Positions 16,740 through 25,147 of a stretch of DNA of 64,000 bases are shown piece after piece. Both the position numbers and the translations under genes were made by a program. The notes beneath the pieces are model-generated. The model was given only the letters and a program-made list of their open reading frames with translations, searched no databases and was not told the origin of the DNA. Source of the DNA: an uncultured Lachnospiraceae bacterium (GTDB taxonomy: Bacteria; Bacillota; Clostridia; Lachnospirales; Lachnospiraceae); NCBI GenBank assembly GCA_902779575.1, contig CACZBW010000006.1, positions 124,001-188,000 on the forward strand, written 5' to 3'. How positions within the stretch are numbered: position 1 is the stretch's first letter; each line of letters begins with the position of its first letter.

Positions 16740-17411
16740 TTATCCCATATATTCCCCGTTGTAGCTGACCAGCACAATGCTCTGTACGCCGGGCATGGAA
16801 CTCATCTCATTGATGAAATCGGTATTATCTTCTTTTAATCTCACATCCAGATTGATTTCCACCATCCCCTTCTGCGCGGTTTTGCTCTTCGTTGCGCAGC
16901 GCTGCGTATGGTTTTTAAGAAATGCGACCGCAGACTGCTCGGCTTCATGGCCGCTGCACTGCAGCACTACGATATAGGGATTCGTATGTTCCTTGCGGTT
17001 GGCGAAAACCAGAATAATCAGGCCGATGATCACACTTCCGAAGACGGCAAGCGGGATCATTCCGGCTGCCAGCACGATGCCGACCGCGATTGCCCAGAAA
17101 AGAAACGCGATATCCAGCGGTTCCTTGATAGCTGCCCTGAATCGTACGATAGAAAGAGCGCCGACCATACCAAGAGACAGTACCACGTTGGATGTCACCG
17201 CAAGGATGACGAGCGTCGTAATCATGGACAGGGCAACAAGCGTCACGCCGAAGCTGGACGAATACATCACGCCGGCGTATGTTTTCTTATAGATAAAGAA
17301 AATGAACAGGCCGAGCGCAAAGGCGAGAACCATCGCCAGAACCATGTCGAGTATGCTGACTGCCATAACATTTTCCAAAAAACCGGATTTAAAAACATCT
17401 GAAAAACTCAT
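16740..17411 (-). CDS. DUF4956 membrane protein
   Basis: 223 residues. Three to four transmembrane segments fill residues 20-135 (LALGLFIFFIYKKTYAGVMY; SMITTLVILAVTSNVVLSLGMVGALSIVRFR; a third around 100-133). A cytoplasmic domain of about 85 residues ends the protein. The SIVRFRAAIKEP motif is typical of DUF4956 proteins. These are encoded next to VTC-domain polyphosphate polymerases, probably as a membrane partner. No enzymatic motif is seen. Confidence 0.88.
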   Translation of the reverse strand: MSFSDVFKSGFLENVMAVSILDMVLAMVLAFALGLFIFFIYKKTYAGVMYSSSFGVTLVALSMITTLVILAVTSNVVLSLGMVGALSIVRFRAAIKEPLDIAFLFWAIAVGIVLAAGMIPLAVFGSVIIGLIILVFANRKEHTNPYIVVLQCSGHEAEQSAVAFLKNHTQRCATKSKTAQKGMVEINLDVRLKEDNTDFINEMSSMPGVQSIVLVSYNGEYMG

Positions 17412-17535
17412 GATAACCTCCCTGATTTCCTCTCTGATATCCTGTGTATTTAATTGATAATTAGTTTCAAAATCACAGCTGGACCGATCAAAGGACTGTC
17501 CCCCGGCCGATCACAGACCCGCTCCCTGACTGATC

Positions 17536-18213
17536 TCAGTCATAGATGCGGCAGGCCGCATACTTGGAAAATGCTGTCGCCCTGCGGCCCTGGGTCTGAA
17601 CAATTTCACGGATTACGGACGGAAGATAAGCGTCCCATTTCACTTCCATTAAAATGACAGGGTCTCCGGCAGGGATTGTAACCGCATCCGGATTCAGAAA
17701 ATCCGTGCAGAAAAGGCCGGTCCGTATATTGTAGTCAAATGTCACCCGGACATTGCCGGGCCCATAGATAAAGGGTTCCCGGGTATAGTCCACAATCGTC
17801 TTCGGCCTAAGTCCCTGGTATTTCATTTTTGCATACAGTTCCTGAACCAGGGGCCGGCCGGATGAAAGCATCCATCCGGTATCGCCGTCCACGATCTTCT
17901 GCGCCTCGTCTGCTGATATACGTGCGTCATATTTTGTACCCAGACTGTTGTGTTTGCTCTTTTTTTCCAGGTGGATAAAAGAACTGTCCCCGTTATAATA
18001 GCGGATCCGGAATTTCTCCCGGAGATTAACACCGTCGATTTTCTCCCTCAGCGCTTTATCTTCCGGGCTGTCAAAATAAAGGCTCCGTATCAGATACTTT
18101 CCGTCTTTTGTGTGGGGGTCCGGCTGCATCACAGCCCGCGCCCGTGCCCGGATGGATATTAGATCGGACCAGTTCAGGTAATGCTTTACTTCATGCCGCC
18201 AGCTGATATCCAT
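17536..18213 (-). CDS. VTC-domain polyphosphate polymerase-like protein
   Basis: 225 residues forming one VTC tunnel domain. The basic and acidic residues that line the tunnel in eukaryotic Vtc4 have counterparts: EVKHYL near the N-terminus, YLIRSLYFDS, EKFRIRYYN, FIHLEKKSK, IVDYTREPF and ILMEVKWD. It would make polyphosphate from ATP in the cytoplasm. The ATG at 18213 has GAGGTGA 8 nt upstream; a GTG four codons earlier overlaps that site. It leads the operon VTC, DUF4956, carbohydrate-binding protein, response regulator, kinase. Confidence 0.88.
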   Translation of the reverse strand: MDISWRHEVKHYLNWSDLISIRARARAVMQPDPHTKDGKYLIRSLYFDSPEDKALREKIDGVNLREKFRIRYYNGDSSFIHLEKKSKHNSLGTKYDARISADEAQKIVDGDTGWMLSSGRPLVQELYAKMKYQGLRPKTIVDYTREPFIYGPGNVRVTFDYNIRTGLFCTDFLNPDAVTIPAGDPVILMEVKWDAYLPSVIREIVQTQGRRATAFSKYAACRIYD

Positions 18214-18315
18214 GCTGCTTCTCACCTCATTTCTGTACCGCTCGGGCAGCTCAGATCGCTGCTCTTGATCCTTAACACGATACGGATCTTATACCGCCAA
18301 CCTCAAATGAACCTG

Positions 18316-18350
18316 AAAAAAAAGAAGCTGCTGAAAAAATCAGCAGCTTC
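18316..18350 (-). terminator. Rho-independent terminator of the exported nucleosidase gene
   Basis: Perfect 10-bp stem GAAGCTGCTG/CAGCAGCTTC (18324-18333 and 18341-18350), 7-nt loop, followed in the minus direction by eight T residues. Confidence 0.95.
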
Positions 18351-18378
18351 GGGGCGTTATTCATATCCGCCTTCTGTT

Positions 18379-19194
18379 TTACATGTTCTTAAGCATCTGC
18401 ATCACGACCTCACTGGAATGATCCGCCGCAAGATCCGCCATGTTCTCATAAGTATCATGGGCCAGTCCGTCTGCCTTATCCGACATCGTCCGGATGACCA
18501 CAAAAGGAACTTCATACTCCGTGCAGACAATTCCGACGGAGGCTCCTTCCATCTCGCAGGCAAACGCGTCAAAATTCTCCTGCAGCAGTTCCACATAGGA
18601 TTCGGAAGCAATGAACTGGTCGCCGGTCACTATGGTTCCCTGAAACACATGCTCTTCCCCGACCACCTCAGCCGCGGCGTCATGCGCCAGCCGGACCAGC
18701 TCCGGATCACAGAAAACCCTGCAGTTTTCCCCGCCGGTTCCTTCAGACCATTCAAAGCCGTCATTTGACATAATCCCGTAATCATGCTGGACCAGATCCT
18801 CCGCGACCACCACATCAAGGACCTGCGTCTCATCGCTCACGCCCCCGGCAATACCGGTAAAAATAACACGGGCAGGGCCAAAGCTGTCCAGCAGGGCGGC
18901 AGCTCCCGCCGCGGACCGCACCTTCCCGATCCCGCCTTTTACGATTACCACGTTTTTGCCGCAAAGTGTACCGACGTGAAAATCCATACTGCCCCTGCGT
19001 TCCACATGGTCGATCTCGGCGTTCTGAAGCAGGAGCGCGATCTCATTATCCATGGCGGAAATGATGCCGGTGATCTCTTCCCCCGCAGAATCCGTCAGCT
19101 CACTTTCTGTCTCCGCGGCAGCAGCCGGCAGAGCAGAAAAAAGAAAACAAAGCATAAGACCTGCATACAGCGCGCCTTTTCTCAGTTTTTTCAT
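18379..19194 (-). CDS. 5'-methylthioadenosine/S-adenosylhomocysteine nucleosidase with signal peptide
   Basis: 271 residues. The catalytic domain (about 40-271) is a standard MTAN of the PNP/UDP phosphorylase fold, cleaving adenine from MTA and SAH. General-acid Glu lies in IISAMDNEIALL, the ribose-binding Glu pair in CEMEGASVG and the catalytic Asp in RTMSDKAD. The first 30 residues (KKLRKGALYAGLMLCFLFSALPAAAAE) form a clear export signal with no lipobox cysteine. An exported MTAN is unusual. The start at 19194 has GGGAGAAA upstream; an in-frame ATG six codons earlier overlaps it. It has its own terminator. Confidence 0.9.
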   Translation of the reverse strand: MKKLRKGALYAGLMLCFLFSALPAAAAETESELTDSAGEEITGIISAMDNEIALLLQNAEIDHVERRGSMDFHVGTLCGKNVVIVKGGIGKVRSAAGAAALLDSFGPARVIFTGIAGGVSDETQVLDVVVAEDLVQHDYGIMSNDGFEWSEGTGGENCRVFCDPELVRLAHDAAAEVVGEEHVFQGTIVTGDQFIASESYVELLQENFDAFACEMEGASVGIVCTEYEVPFVVIRTMSDKADGLAHDTYENMADLAADHSSEVVMQMLKNM

Positions 19195-19221
19195 ATCAGT
19201 ACTTTCTCCCATAAGAGCGGC

Positions 19222-20046
19222 TTAGTCAAACAGGAACTTTTCCGGCAATTCCACATGGAAATCCCTGGCAAGATCGCGGAAATTCTGCGCCGTTATGGTC
19301 TGCAGCTTATCCGGCCGCATGGAGAGGGTCTTGACAAGGATCTCGGCGGATTTCTCCACGGTATGCATCAGTCCGAATGTCAGATCAAAATCCTCTCCGG
19401 AGCAGAACATTCCGTGGTGTGCCCAGATTGCGACGTCATAGTGCTTCATCAGTTCGCTGGTAGCCACCGCGATATCGCGTCCGCCGGGAACCATCCATTC
19501 CACCACGCCTATACCGGAAGGGAATACCACCGGACACTCGGTCGCCATCTCCCAGAGTTCTCTTGTAAACACTTCATCCTTCAGGGGCAGAACAAAAGTC
19601 AGCGCGATCACATTGGTTGTATGCGCATGATAAATGACTCTGTGTTTTCCGCCGGAAACAGCCTTCTTTACCTCATGGTTCATCAGATGGCTGGGAAGTT
19701 CGCTGGTGGGTCTTCCGCCGTTGACAAGTCCCCAGAGGACCCGGTAATTTTCTCCTTTTTCGTCCAGTTCCAGGATGCAGAGGCTGTCTTCCGGATCCAG
19801 GATCACATTGCGAAAATACTTGCCGCTGCCTGTCACCAGGAAAAACTCTCCCGCAAGGCCCGGCACAGAGGTTCCGATCGCTTTCCAGTCACCCCCGGCG
19901 TTCAGATATTCCCTGACCTCCTCCACCTCCTCCGCCTTCATGCGGTAGGACAGGTTTCCGCCGTTTCTTTCATGCCATCCCTGCTCCCATCCGTCATTGC
20001 ACATCCGGATAAAACCCTGCACAAATTTAACATCTGTAATCCTCAT
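19222..20046 (-). CDS. rhaD: Rhamnulose-1-phosphate aldolase
   Basis: 274-residue class II aldolase/adducin-fold enzyme, the normal RhaD length. It cleaves L-rhamnulose 1-phosphate to DHAP and L-lactaldehyde. The N-terminal GWEQGWHERNGGNLSYR motif is characteristic. Zinc ligands are in YHAHTTN and WAHHGMF. GAGGGGGA precedes the ATG. It follows rhaB in the rhamnose operon. Confidence 0.95.
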   Translation of the reverse strand: MRITDVKFVQGFIRMCNDGWEQGWHERNGGNLSYRMKAEEVEEVREYLNAGGDWKAIGTSVPGLAGEFFLVTGSGKYFRNVILDPEDSLCILELDEKGENYRVLWGLVNGGRPTSELPSHLMNHEVKKAVSGGKHRVIYHAHTTNVIALTFVLPLKDEVFTRELWEMATECPVVFPSGIGVVEWMVPGGRDIAVATSELMKHYDVAIWAHHGMFCSGEDFDLTFGLMHTVEKSAEILVKTLSMRPDKLQTITAQNFRDLARDFHVELPEKFLFD

Positions 20047-20191
20047 AGCGATCGTCCCCCTCTGTAAATATATAGATCTATCTTATAGTCTATTCCGCCC
20101 CGGCAGTTTTGTGCCCGGCGTACGGCAGCCTCAGCCGGCAGATTTCTTCTGCGCGCCCGCGGGAACCGCCGTTCTGCATAATATTATTATA

Positions 20192-21592
20192 TTATTCCCT
20201 GTACTGCCTGATATCAAAGGAATCTCTCACGCATGCGCGCGCTTCTTTCAGATTCTTAAATATGCCGTCGCTGATCATCTGCACCAGCAGATTTCCAATG
20301 GCCGTCGCCTCTCCCGGTCCTGCGCAGACCGTCCTTCCCGTATATCGGGCCGTGATCCGGTTCAGATACTCCGCATTGGAGCCTCCGCCGACCACATGAA
20401 TCCGGTCATAGTGCTTCCCTGTCAGCGCTTCGATCTCTCTGACCGTATCCGCGTAGCACTGCCCCAGACTGTTATAGATCACCGCGGCGGTCTCCCACTC
20501 ATTTGCTGGCACCTGCTGCCCGCTTTCCCGGCAGAAGCTCTTTACCGCCTCAGTCATGCTCTCCGGAGCAAGGAAGCGGTCATCGTTGCAGTCTACGATC
20601 GACGGAATAAGCTGGCGGGAAGCCTGCTCGCAGATATGGGCGTAGGAATACTCCTCAGTGAATTCCTTCCGGACAGACTGGATCATCCAGAGACCCATGA
20701 TGTTTTTCAGAAAACGGAAGCGGTAATCATAGCCGCCTTCATTGGTCAGGTTGTGCTCCATGCACTCCATGGAGCAGTCTGCTTCCGGAATTTCTGTTCC
20801 CATCAGCGACCAGGTCCCGGAACTGATATACAGTACGTCCTCCTGATCAGATGGAACCGCCGCGACCGCGGAACCGGTATCATGTGTCGCGGGCAGGATA
20901 ACCCGGCAGTCAAATCCCAGTTCTTCCTGCATCTCTTTTGTAAAATTCCCCAGATAAGTTCCCGGCCTGCTGATCTTCCCGAAGATCCGCCGGGGATACC
21001 CCAGAAGGTCGATCAGCTCATAGTCCCAGTCCTTTGTCCGGGGGCTGACCAGCTGCGTCGTCGTCGCGTTTGTGTATTCTGTCCGCTTTACCCCTGTAAG
21101 CAGGAAATTGAAATAATCCGGCATCAGCAGCATACCGGCCGCCTTTTCCAGAAGCTCCGGCTCCTGCTGCTTCACGGCCATCAGCTGATAGATCGTGTTG
21201 AAGTTCTGTTTCTGGATTCCTGTGCGGGCATAAAGCTCCTTCTGTGGAATCAGCCCGTAAACCTTTTCCGGCATCCCGGATGTTCTCTTATCCCGGTAGC
21301 CGTATGTCTTTCCAAGAACCTGGTCCCGGTCATCCAGAAGCACATAATCCACTCCCCAGGTATCGATCCCCATACTGGAAGGAATCTTCCCAAGTTCCCC
21401 GCACCGTTTCAGGCCTGCCCTGATTTCAAAGAAAAGGGCCTGCACATCCCAGCAGAGGGATCCTCCCATTTCCTTCATTCCATTCGGAAAACGGTAAATC
21501 TCCTCGATACGGATCTTCCCGTCTTCCAGCCATCCGAGGATATGACGGCCGCTGGATGCCCCGATATCAACTGCCAAATAATATTCTGCCAT
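20192..21592 (-). CDS. rhaB: Rhamnulokinase
   Basis: 466-residue FGGY sugar kinase phosphorylating L-rhamnulose at O1. The N-terminal phosphate loop reads AVDIGASSGR. GIDTWGVDYVLLD, DTGSAVAAVPS and the C-terminal HVVGGGSNAEYLNRITARY are typical of RhaB. The ATG at 21592 was chosen because it gives the normal N-terminus (AEYYLAVDIGASSG) and has GGGAGGAG upstream. An in-frame upstream extension has no such features. It lies between the isomerase and aldolase genes. Confidence 0.95.
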   Translation of the reverse strand: MAEYYLAVDIGASSGRHILGWLEDGKIRIEEIYRFPNGMKEMGGSLCWDVQALFFEIRAGLKRCGELGKIPSSMGIDTWGVDYVLLDDRDQVLGKTYGYRDKRTSGMPEKVYGLIPQKELYARTGIQKQNFNTIYQLMAVKQQEPELLEKAAGMLLMPDYFNFLLTGVKRTEYTNATTTQLVSPRTKDWDYELIDLLGYPRRIFGKISRPGTYLGNFTKEMQEELGFDCRVILPATHDTGSAVAAVPSDQEDVLYISSGTWSLMGTEIPEADCSMECMEHNLTNEGGYDYRFRFLKNIMGLWMIQSVRKEFTEEYSYAHICEQASRQLIPSIVDCNDDRFLAPESMTEAVKSFCRESGQQVPANEWETAAVIYNSLGQCYADTVREIEALTGKHYDRIHVVGGGSNAEYLNRITARYTGRTVCAGPGEATAIGNLLVQMISDGIFKNLKEARACVRDSFDIRQYRE

Positions 21593-21670
21593 CTGTATGT
21601 ATCTCCTCCCTGAAGCGGTCTTACCTGCAGATGCCCGGTTTACCGGTGTCCTGCAGGACAGCATACGTTC

Positions 21671-23089
21671 TTATCTCGTAATCACGTCGACCGGCACGTT
21701 AAAGATCTTCGCAACCTTCAGGATCGTGTCGATCTGCCTTCCTGACGCGGCAGCCATGTGGTGGGTAGGACCCGCCTCGCTCCAGCGGTTGCAGAACTCC
21801 CTTGCCCCGCAGCTGAAACGGGTGCGCATGTTGGTATCTCCGAAGGTAAAGATCGGACCCGGCTCATTGATTCCCTCAGCCGCGACGAATTTGAAATGAC
21901 CGTCCTTATCCTGGGTGATTCCCAGATAGGTAACCGGTCCCAGATGCGGATAGAACTGGGTGAGATATCCGCCCCCGGTCTTTCCGTGGAATACCGGCAC
22001 GATCTTCATCGTCGGTTTTTTAGAAGAAATATCGGCGTCTCCGGAACCGCTGTGCCCGATGATGCAGATGTCTTCCTCAAAATCAATCGAATACATCTCC
22101 GACAGCTGGCCGGTGCCCGAAATCGTCTTCAGGATGCTCATCGCCATGGCGACCTTGATATCGCCTTCCACCGCGCAGGCGATGCCCTGTTTGATCAGCA
22201 TGGAGAAAGCCGGGATCAGCATGCTGTCCAGCGTGCCGGCCTTGCCCTGCGCAAAACCGTCATAGTGGGATGCCACAAAAGCGATCTGCTCTTCTTTGAC
22301 CCAGCGCTCAAAGGCAACGACATACCTGGCCATCTCCCAGACTTTCTCTGTCGTTCCCCCGCCCTCAATCTCAAAGGTATCCAGGATATCCTGCGCTTTT
22401 GCGCGGATCGCGTCCTCATCTGTGATATCGTCCGCGATCGCCCACATTTTCTCCCAGTCAAACTGCTTGGTATACAGGAACATTCTGTGGTACAGATTCG
22501 TCTCATCGATATACAGGTCCATCATACCCGGATAGGGGCGTCCGATCTGCGCCAGATTCGTATCACGGAAACGGCGGCGTACCTGAGCAGCGCGGCACCA
22601 GTCCTCGATCTCCGCCTGTACCTGCGGGTCTCCGCCCTCAACCACGCCCGTAATTACGGCGTGGCGTTTTCCTGCCCGCTCCAGGTCGGCAACCATCTCG
22701 CCGACAGCGCCGCAGGCATACAGCTGCCCCAGCCAGGTCGCTGTATCCGTATGCGCATAGTCAGGCGCCTTTTTCTTCTGAACATTCACGAGGATGACCG
22801 GTACATCCAGATCCCGCACTGCCGGCAGCATGTTGTAAGATGTCGCATAGGTCAGCAGCTGCAGGATGACCAGATCCACGTCTGCAGCCCGGAACTTGTC
22901 ACCGGCTGCGGAAGACAGTTCCTTGGTGGTGACAAGACCGCCGTCGATCAGCTCCACCGTATCAGGAATCATCTTTTTAAACGCTTCATACTGCGCCTCA
23001 AATTCCGGCACAAGGGACGGGAACTGCGGCAGATAAGCGCCCAGCGCGATGGAGAAAACACCGATTCTTGCTTTTGTATTGACCAGCAT
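21671..23089 (-). CDS. L-fucose/L-arabinose isomerase-family sugar isomerase
   Basis: 472 residues, matching the AraA/FucI-type ketol isomerase fold, not the RhaA fold. The N-terminal Rossmann-like part (IGVFSIALGAYLPQFPS) and mid-protein motifs (VDLVILQLLTYATSYNML, ACAVEGDIKVAMAM, CIIGHSGSGDAD, HHMAAASGRQ) are visible. The acidic and His residues expected to bind Mn lie in AVEGD, near residue 355, and in the C-terminal third. It is first in the operon before rhaB and rhaD, where rhamnose isomerase would be expected. L-rhamnose is therefore the most likely substrate, though this is not shown. GGGAGG precedes the ATG. Confidence 0.85.
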   Translation of the reverse strand: MLVNTKARIGVFSIALGAYLPQFPSLVPEFEAQYEAFKKMIPDTVELIDGGLVTTKELSSAAGDKFRAADVDLVILQLLTYATSYNMLPAVRDLDVPVILVNVQKKKAPDYAHTDTATWLGQLYACGAVGEMVADLERAGKRHAVITGVVEGGDPQVQAEIEDWCRAAQVRRRFRDTNLAQIGRPYPGMMDLYIDETNLYHRMFLYTKQFDWEKMWAIADDITDEDAIRAKAQDILDTFEIEGGGTTEKVWEMARYVVAFERWVKEEQIAFVASHYDGFAQGKAGTLDSMLIPAFSMLIKQGIACAVEGDIKVAMAMSILKTISGTGQLSEMYSIDFEEDICIIGHSGSGDADISSKKPTMKIVPVFHGKTGGGYLTQFYPHLGPVTYLGITQDKDGHFKFVAAEGINEPGPIFTFGDTNMRTRFSCGAREFCNRWSEAGPTHHMAAASGRQIDTILKVAKIFNVPVDVITR

Positions 23090-23187
23090 AAATTAACCTC
23101 CCAAAATAGCAGCTCTCTTCTGAAAAATCTGTTCTGCATCAGCATGTCTTTTTGTTCTCTATAACCTGTTATAACAAAAATCCGCCA

Positions 23188-23229
23188 TAAAAATAAGGTC
23201 CTGAACTTGAAAGAATCAGGACCTTATTT
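23188..23229 (-). terminator. Strong hairpin in the rhamnose divergent region
   Basis: Perfect 14-bp inverted repeat (23191-23204 and 23216-23229) with 11-nt loop. In the minus direction the second arm runs into TTATTTTTATGG. It is either a terminator/attenuator in a long isomerase leader or a shield between the divergent genes. No trusted promoter could be placed on either side. Confidence 0.65.
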
Positions 23230-23396
23230 GCAGTATACATATGCCGTCCGCCGGGAAGAGAGCCGTAACCGCCAACCTTCTGTGTCTCTGCCCGGCACAG
23301 TATGCTATACTGGAAAATACACAGAACAGATATTTCCATACTTTTGGACAATTCTCTTTCAGTTTGATAAACTTCATCGTTAAAATCGGAGCTCTT

Positions 23397-24377
23397 ATGA
23401 GACAGGATATTATAGACCGGTTAAGGGTCATCACAGAAGAAGAACAGGAAATCCTTGACGGGAAGGAAAGCGTCAGCAGGGAGAGGTATACTTCTCAGAA
23501 TGATTTCGTCATAGACAGCAGCAAACTGCTGCGCAAAGGCCAGCTGATCATGATCCGCCCGCATACCCGTTTCGTCCATTTTCCCAGGCACCGGCACGAT
23601 TATGTGGAAATGGTCTATATGTGCTCCGGTACGACCACGCACATCATTAACGGCACGAACACGATTACACTTCAGGAAGGAGATCTGCTGTTCCTGAACC
23701 AGTATGCCACGCAGGAAATCCTTCCCGCGGGGAAGGATGACATCGCTGTAAATTTCATCATCCTCCCGGAGTTTTTCGACCGGACCCTTCCGATGATGGA
23801 ACGGGAAAATGTGCTTCGGGATTTTCTGGTATCCTCTCTGTCTCAGAACACTGCGCTGATGAATTACCTGCATTTCCAGGCAAAAGAGATCATTCCCGTC
23901 CAGAACCTGATCGAAAACATGATCTGGACCCTGCTCACCGATAAAAAGGGGACCAATACGCTCACTCAGCTGACCATGGGGCTGATCTTTATGAATCTGT
24001 CCATGTTTGCGGAGACGATCAATCAGGATGGACCGGATCAGTATGAACAGAATATCGTTTTCTCTGTTCTGAAATACATCGAGACTCACTACAGGGACGG
24101 CACACTTGAAAGCATCAGCGCAGAACTGAAACAGCCGGTTTATTATCTCAGCCGGCTCCTCAAAAAACATACAAAGAAAAATTTCAAAGAACTTCTGCAG
24201 CAGAGAAAATTTCAGCAGGCGGAATGGCTCCTGTCCCGGACATCGCTTCCGGTGGACGCTGTCATCAATGCCGTCGGCTATGACAACAGCAGCTATTTCT
24301 ACCGGATCTTCAGGAAAAAATACGGTATATCCCCAAAGGAATACCGTAATCATCCCTATAAAGACAGAGAGAACTGA
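23397..24377 (+). CDS. AraC-family regulator of the rhamnose genes
   Basis: 326 residues. An N-terminal cupin effector domain (about 40-150; HFPRHRHDYVEMVYMCSG, QEGDLLFLNQYATQE) and a C-terminal double HTH (about 230-320; SAELKQPVYYLSRLLKKHTKKNFKELL, then AVGYDNSSYFYRIFRKKYGISPKEYR). The start at 23397 has CGGAG 6 nt before it; the longer in-frame extension begins in noncoding DNA. It is divergent from the isomerase gene, which places it as the sugar-responsive activator of the rhamnose operon. Confidence 0.9.
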   Translation: MRQDIIDRLRVITEEEQEILDGKESVSRERYTSQNDFVIDSSKLLRKGQLIMIRPHTRFVHFPRHRHDYVEMVYMCSGTTTHIINGTNTITLQEGDLLFLNQYATQEILPAGKDDIAVNFIILPEFFDRTLPMMERENVLRDFLVSSLSQNTALMNYLHFQAKEIIPVQNLIENMIWTLLTDKKGTNTLTQLTMGLIFMNLSMFAETINQDGPDQYEQNIVFSVLKYIETHYRDGTLESISAELKQPVYYLSRLLKKHTKKNFKELLQQRKFQQAEWLLSRTSLPVDAVINAVGYDNSSYFYRIFRKKYGISPKEYRNHPYKDREN

Positions 24378-24400
24378 CGGAAGCGCCTGCTGTCAATTCA

Positions 24401-24439
24401 GGCCGGCTTACTCACGACTTAGTCTTGAGTAAGCCGGCC
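24401..24439. repeat. 39-bp near-perfect palindrome after the AraC gene
   Basis: Arms GGCCGGCTTACTCA and TGAGTAAGCCGGCC (14 bp), with an inner GAC/GTC pair that extends the symmetry. No T-run follows on either strand, so it is an atypical terminator at best. It could mark a mobile-element end. Confidence 0.7.
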
Positions 24440-24448
24440 GATTGATCA

Positions 24449-24661
24449 TCAAAGAAACGCGTTGTAATAACGCTTCAGGGTTTCGGAAGTCGTCTGCCAG
24501 CTGTTTTTACCGATGAAATAATCCGCAAGTTCGTCAATGCAAAGATTCAGTTCACCTGCGATGGCCCTGTTTTTGGGATCAATAATGGAAAGTCGAAGAA
24601 AACGGACAGCAGTAATATAAAAACTGCGGAAACGGGATGTGAAAGAATAAGCATAATGTAA
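24449..24661 (-). pseudogene. Start-less coding-like fragment
   Basis: About 70 open codons end at TGA 24449-24451. The translation is coding-like (RAIAGELNLCIDELADYFIG, then WQTTSETLKRYYNAF). No ATG/GTG with a ribosome site is in frame. It is probably the 3' end of a lost gene; the family was not recognised. The remainder of 24378-24724 holds only the palindrome and AT-rich spacer. Confidence 0.3.
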
Positions 24662-24724
24662 TACCTCACAACAGCCGGATTACTATTATCTTACAGATAA
24701 GCAATCAGAAGCATACTTACGTTA

Positions 24725-25147
24725 TCACTCAGGTTTCGTCTCTTCTTTGACTTCGGCGATAAAATCACCTGTCTCTTTTATCGCGTCATGCACAACAGGT
24801 TTCGCGGTTTCAATTGCTTTCTCAAGCGCTTCCTTCGCATTCTTTCCGGCCTCTTTCAGTACCGGCTTCGCATCCTCCGCCATCTGTTTCACAACGGGCA
24901 CGGCGTCCTTTGCCGTCTGGCGCAGGGTCCGGACAGCTTCCTTGATCACAGGTTTCGATTCTTCCGCCAGTGTCTTTGCTGTTTCAAGAGCCGCTTTCCC
25001 CGTTTCCTTCGCGATCTCAGAGGCCTGCTCCGCGCTGTCGGCGGCAGCCTTCTTCACGGCCGATTTTACATATTCCTCCGCTTCTTCCTTCGACACAGGG
25101 GATTCAATTGTTATCGTCGTTTCCCGGTATACTTCTTTTTCTGTCAT
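24725..25147 (-). CDS. Amphipathic Ala/Glu/Lys-rich helical protein
   Basis: 140 residues. After a short Thr/Ile-rich start (TTITIESPVSKEEAEEYV), residues 30-135 are built of about 11-residue helical units (AKETGKAALETAKTLAEE, KPVIKEAVRTLRQTAKDAV, KPVLKEAGKNAKEALEKA) resembling apolipoprotein or LEA-type repeats. There is no signal peptide and no cysteine. It follows the cardiolipin synthase gene by 68 bp in the same direction, so a membrane-surface role is conceivable. No family was recognised. Confidence 0.7.
   Translation of the reverse strand: MTEKEVYRETTITIESPVSKEEAEEYVKSAVKKAAADSAEQASEIAKETGKAALETAKTLAEESKPVIKEAVRTLRQTAKDAVPVVKQMAEDAKPVLKEAGKNAKEALEKAIETAKPVVHDAIKETGDFIAEVKEETKPE

Noticed and set aside
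24550..24660. 34-codon ATG frame on the minus strand in the gap after the AraC gene
   Set aside because: Hydrophobic and short, with a weak ribosome site, and it overlaps the better coding-like frame in another phase.
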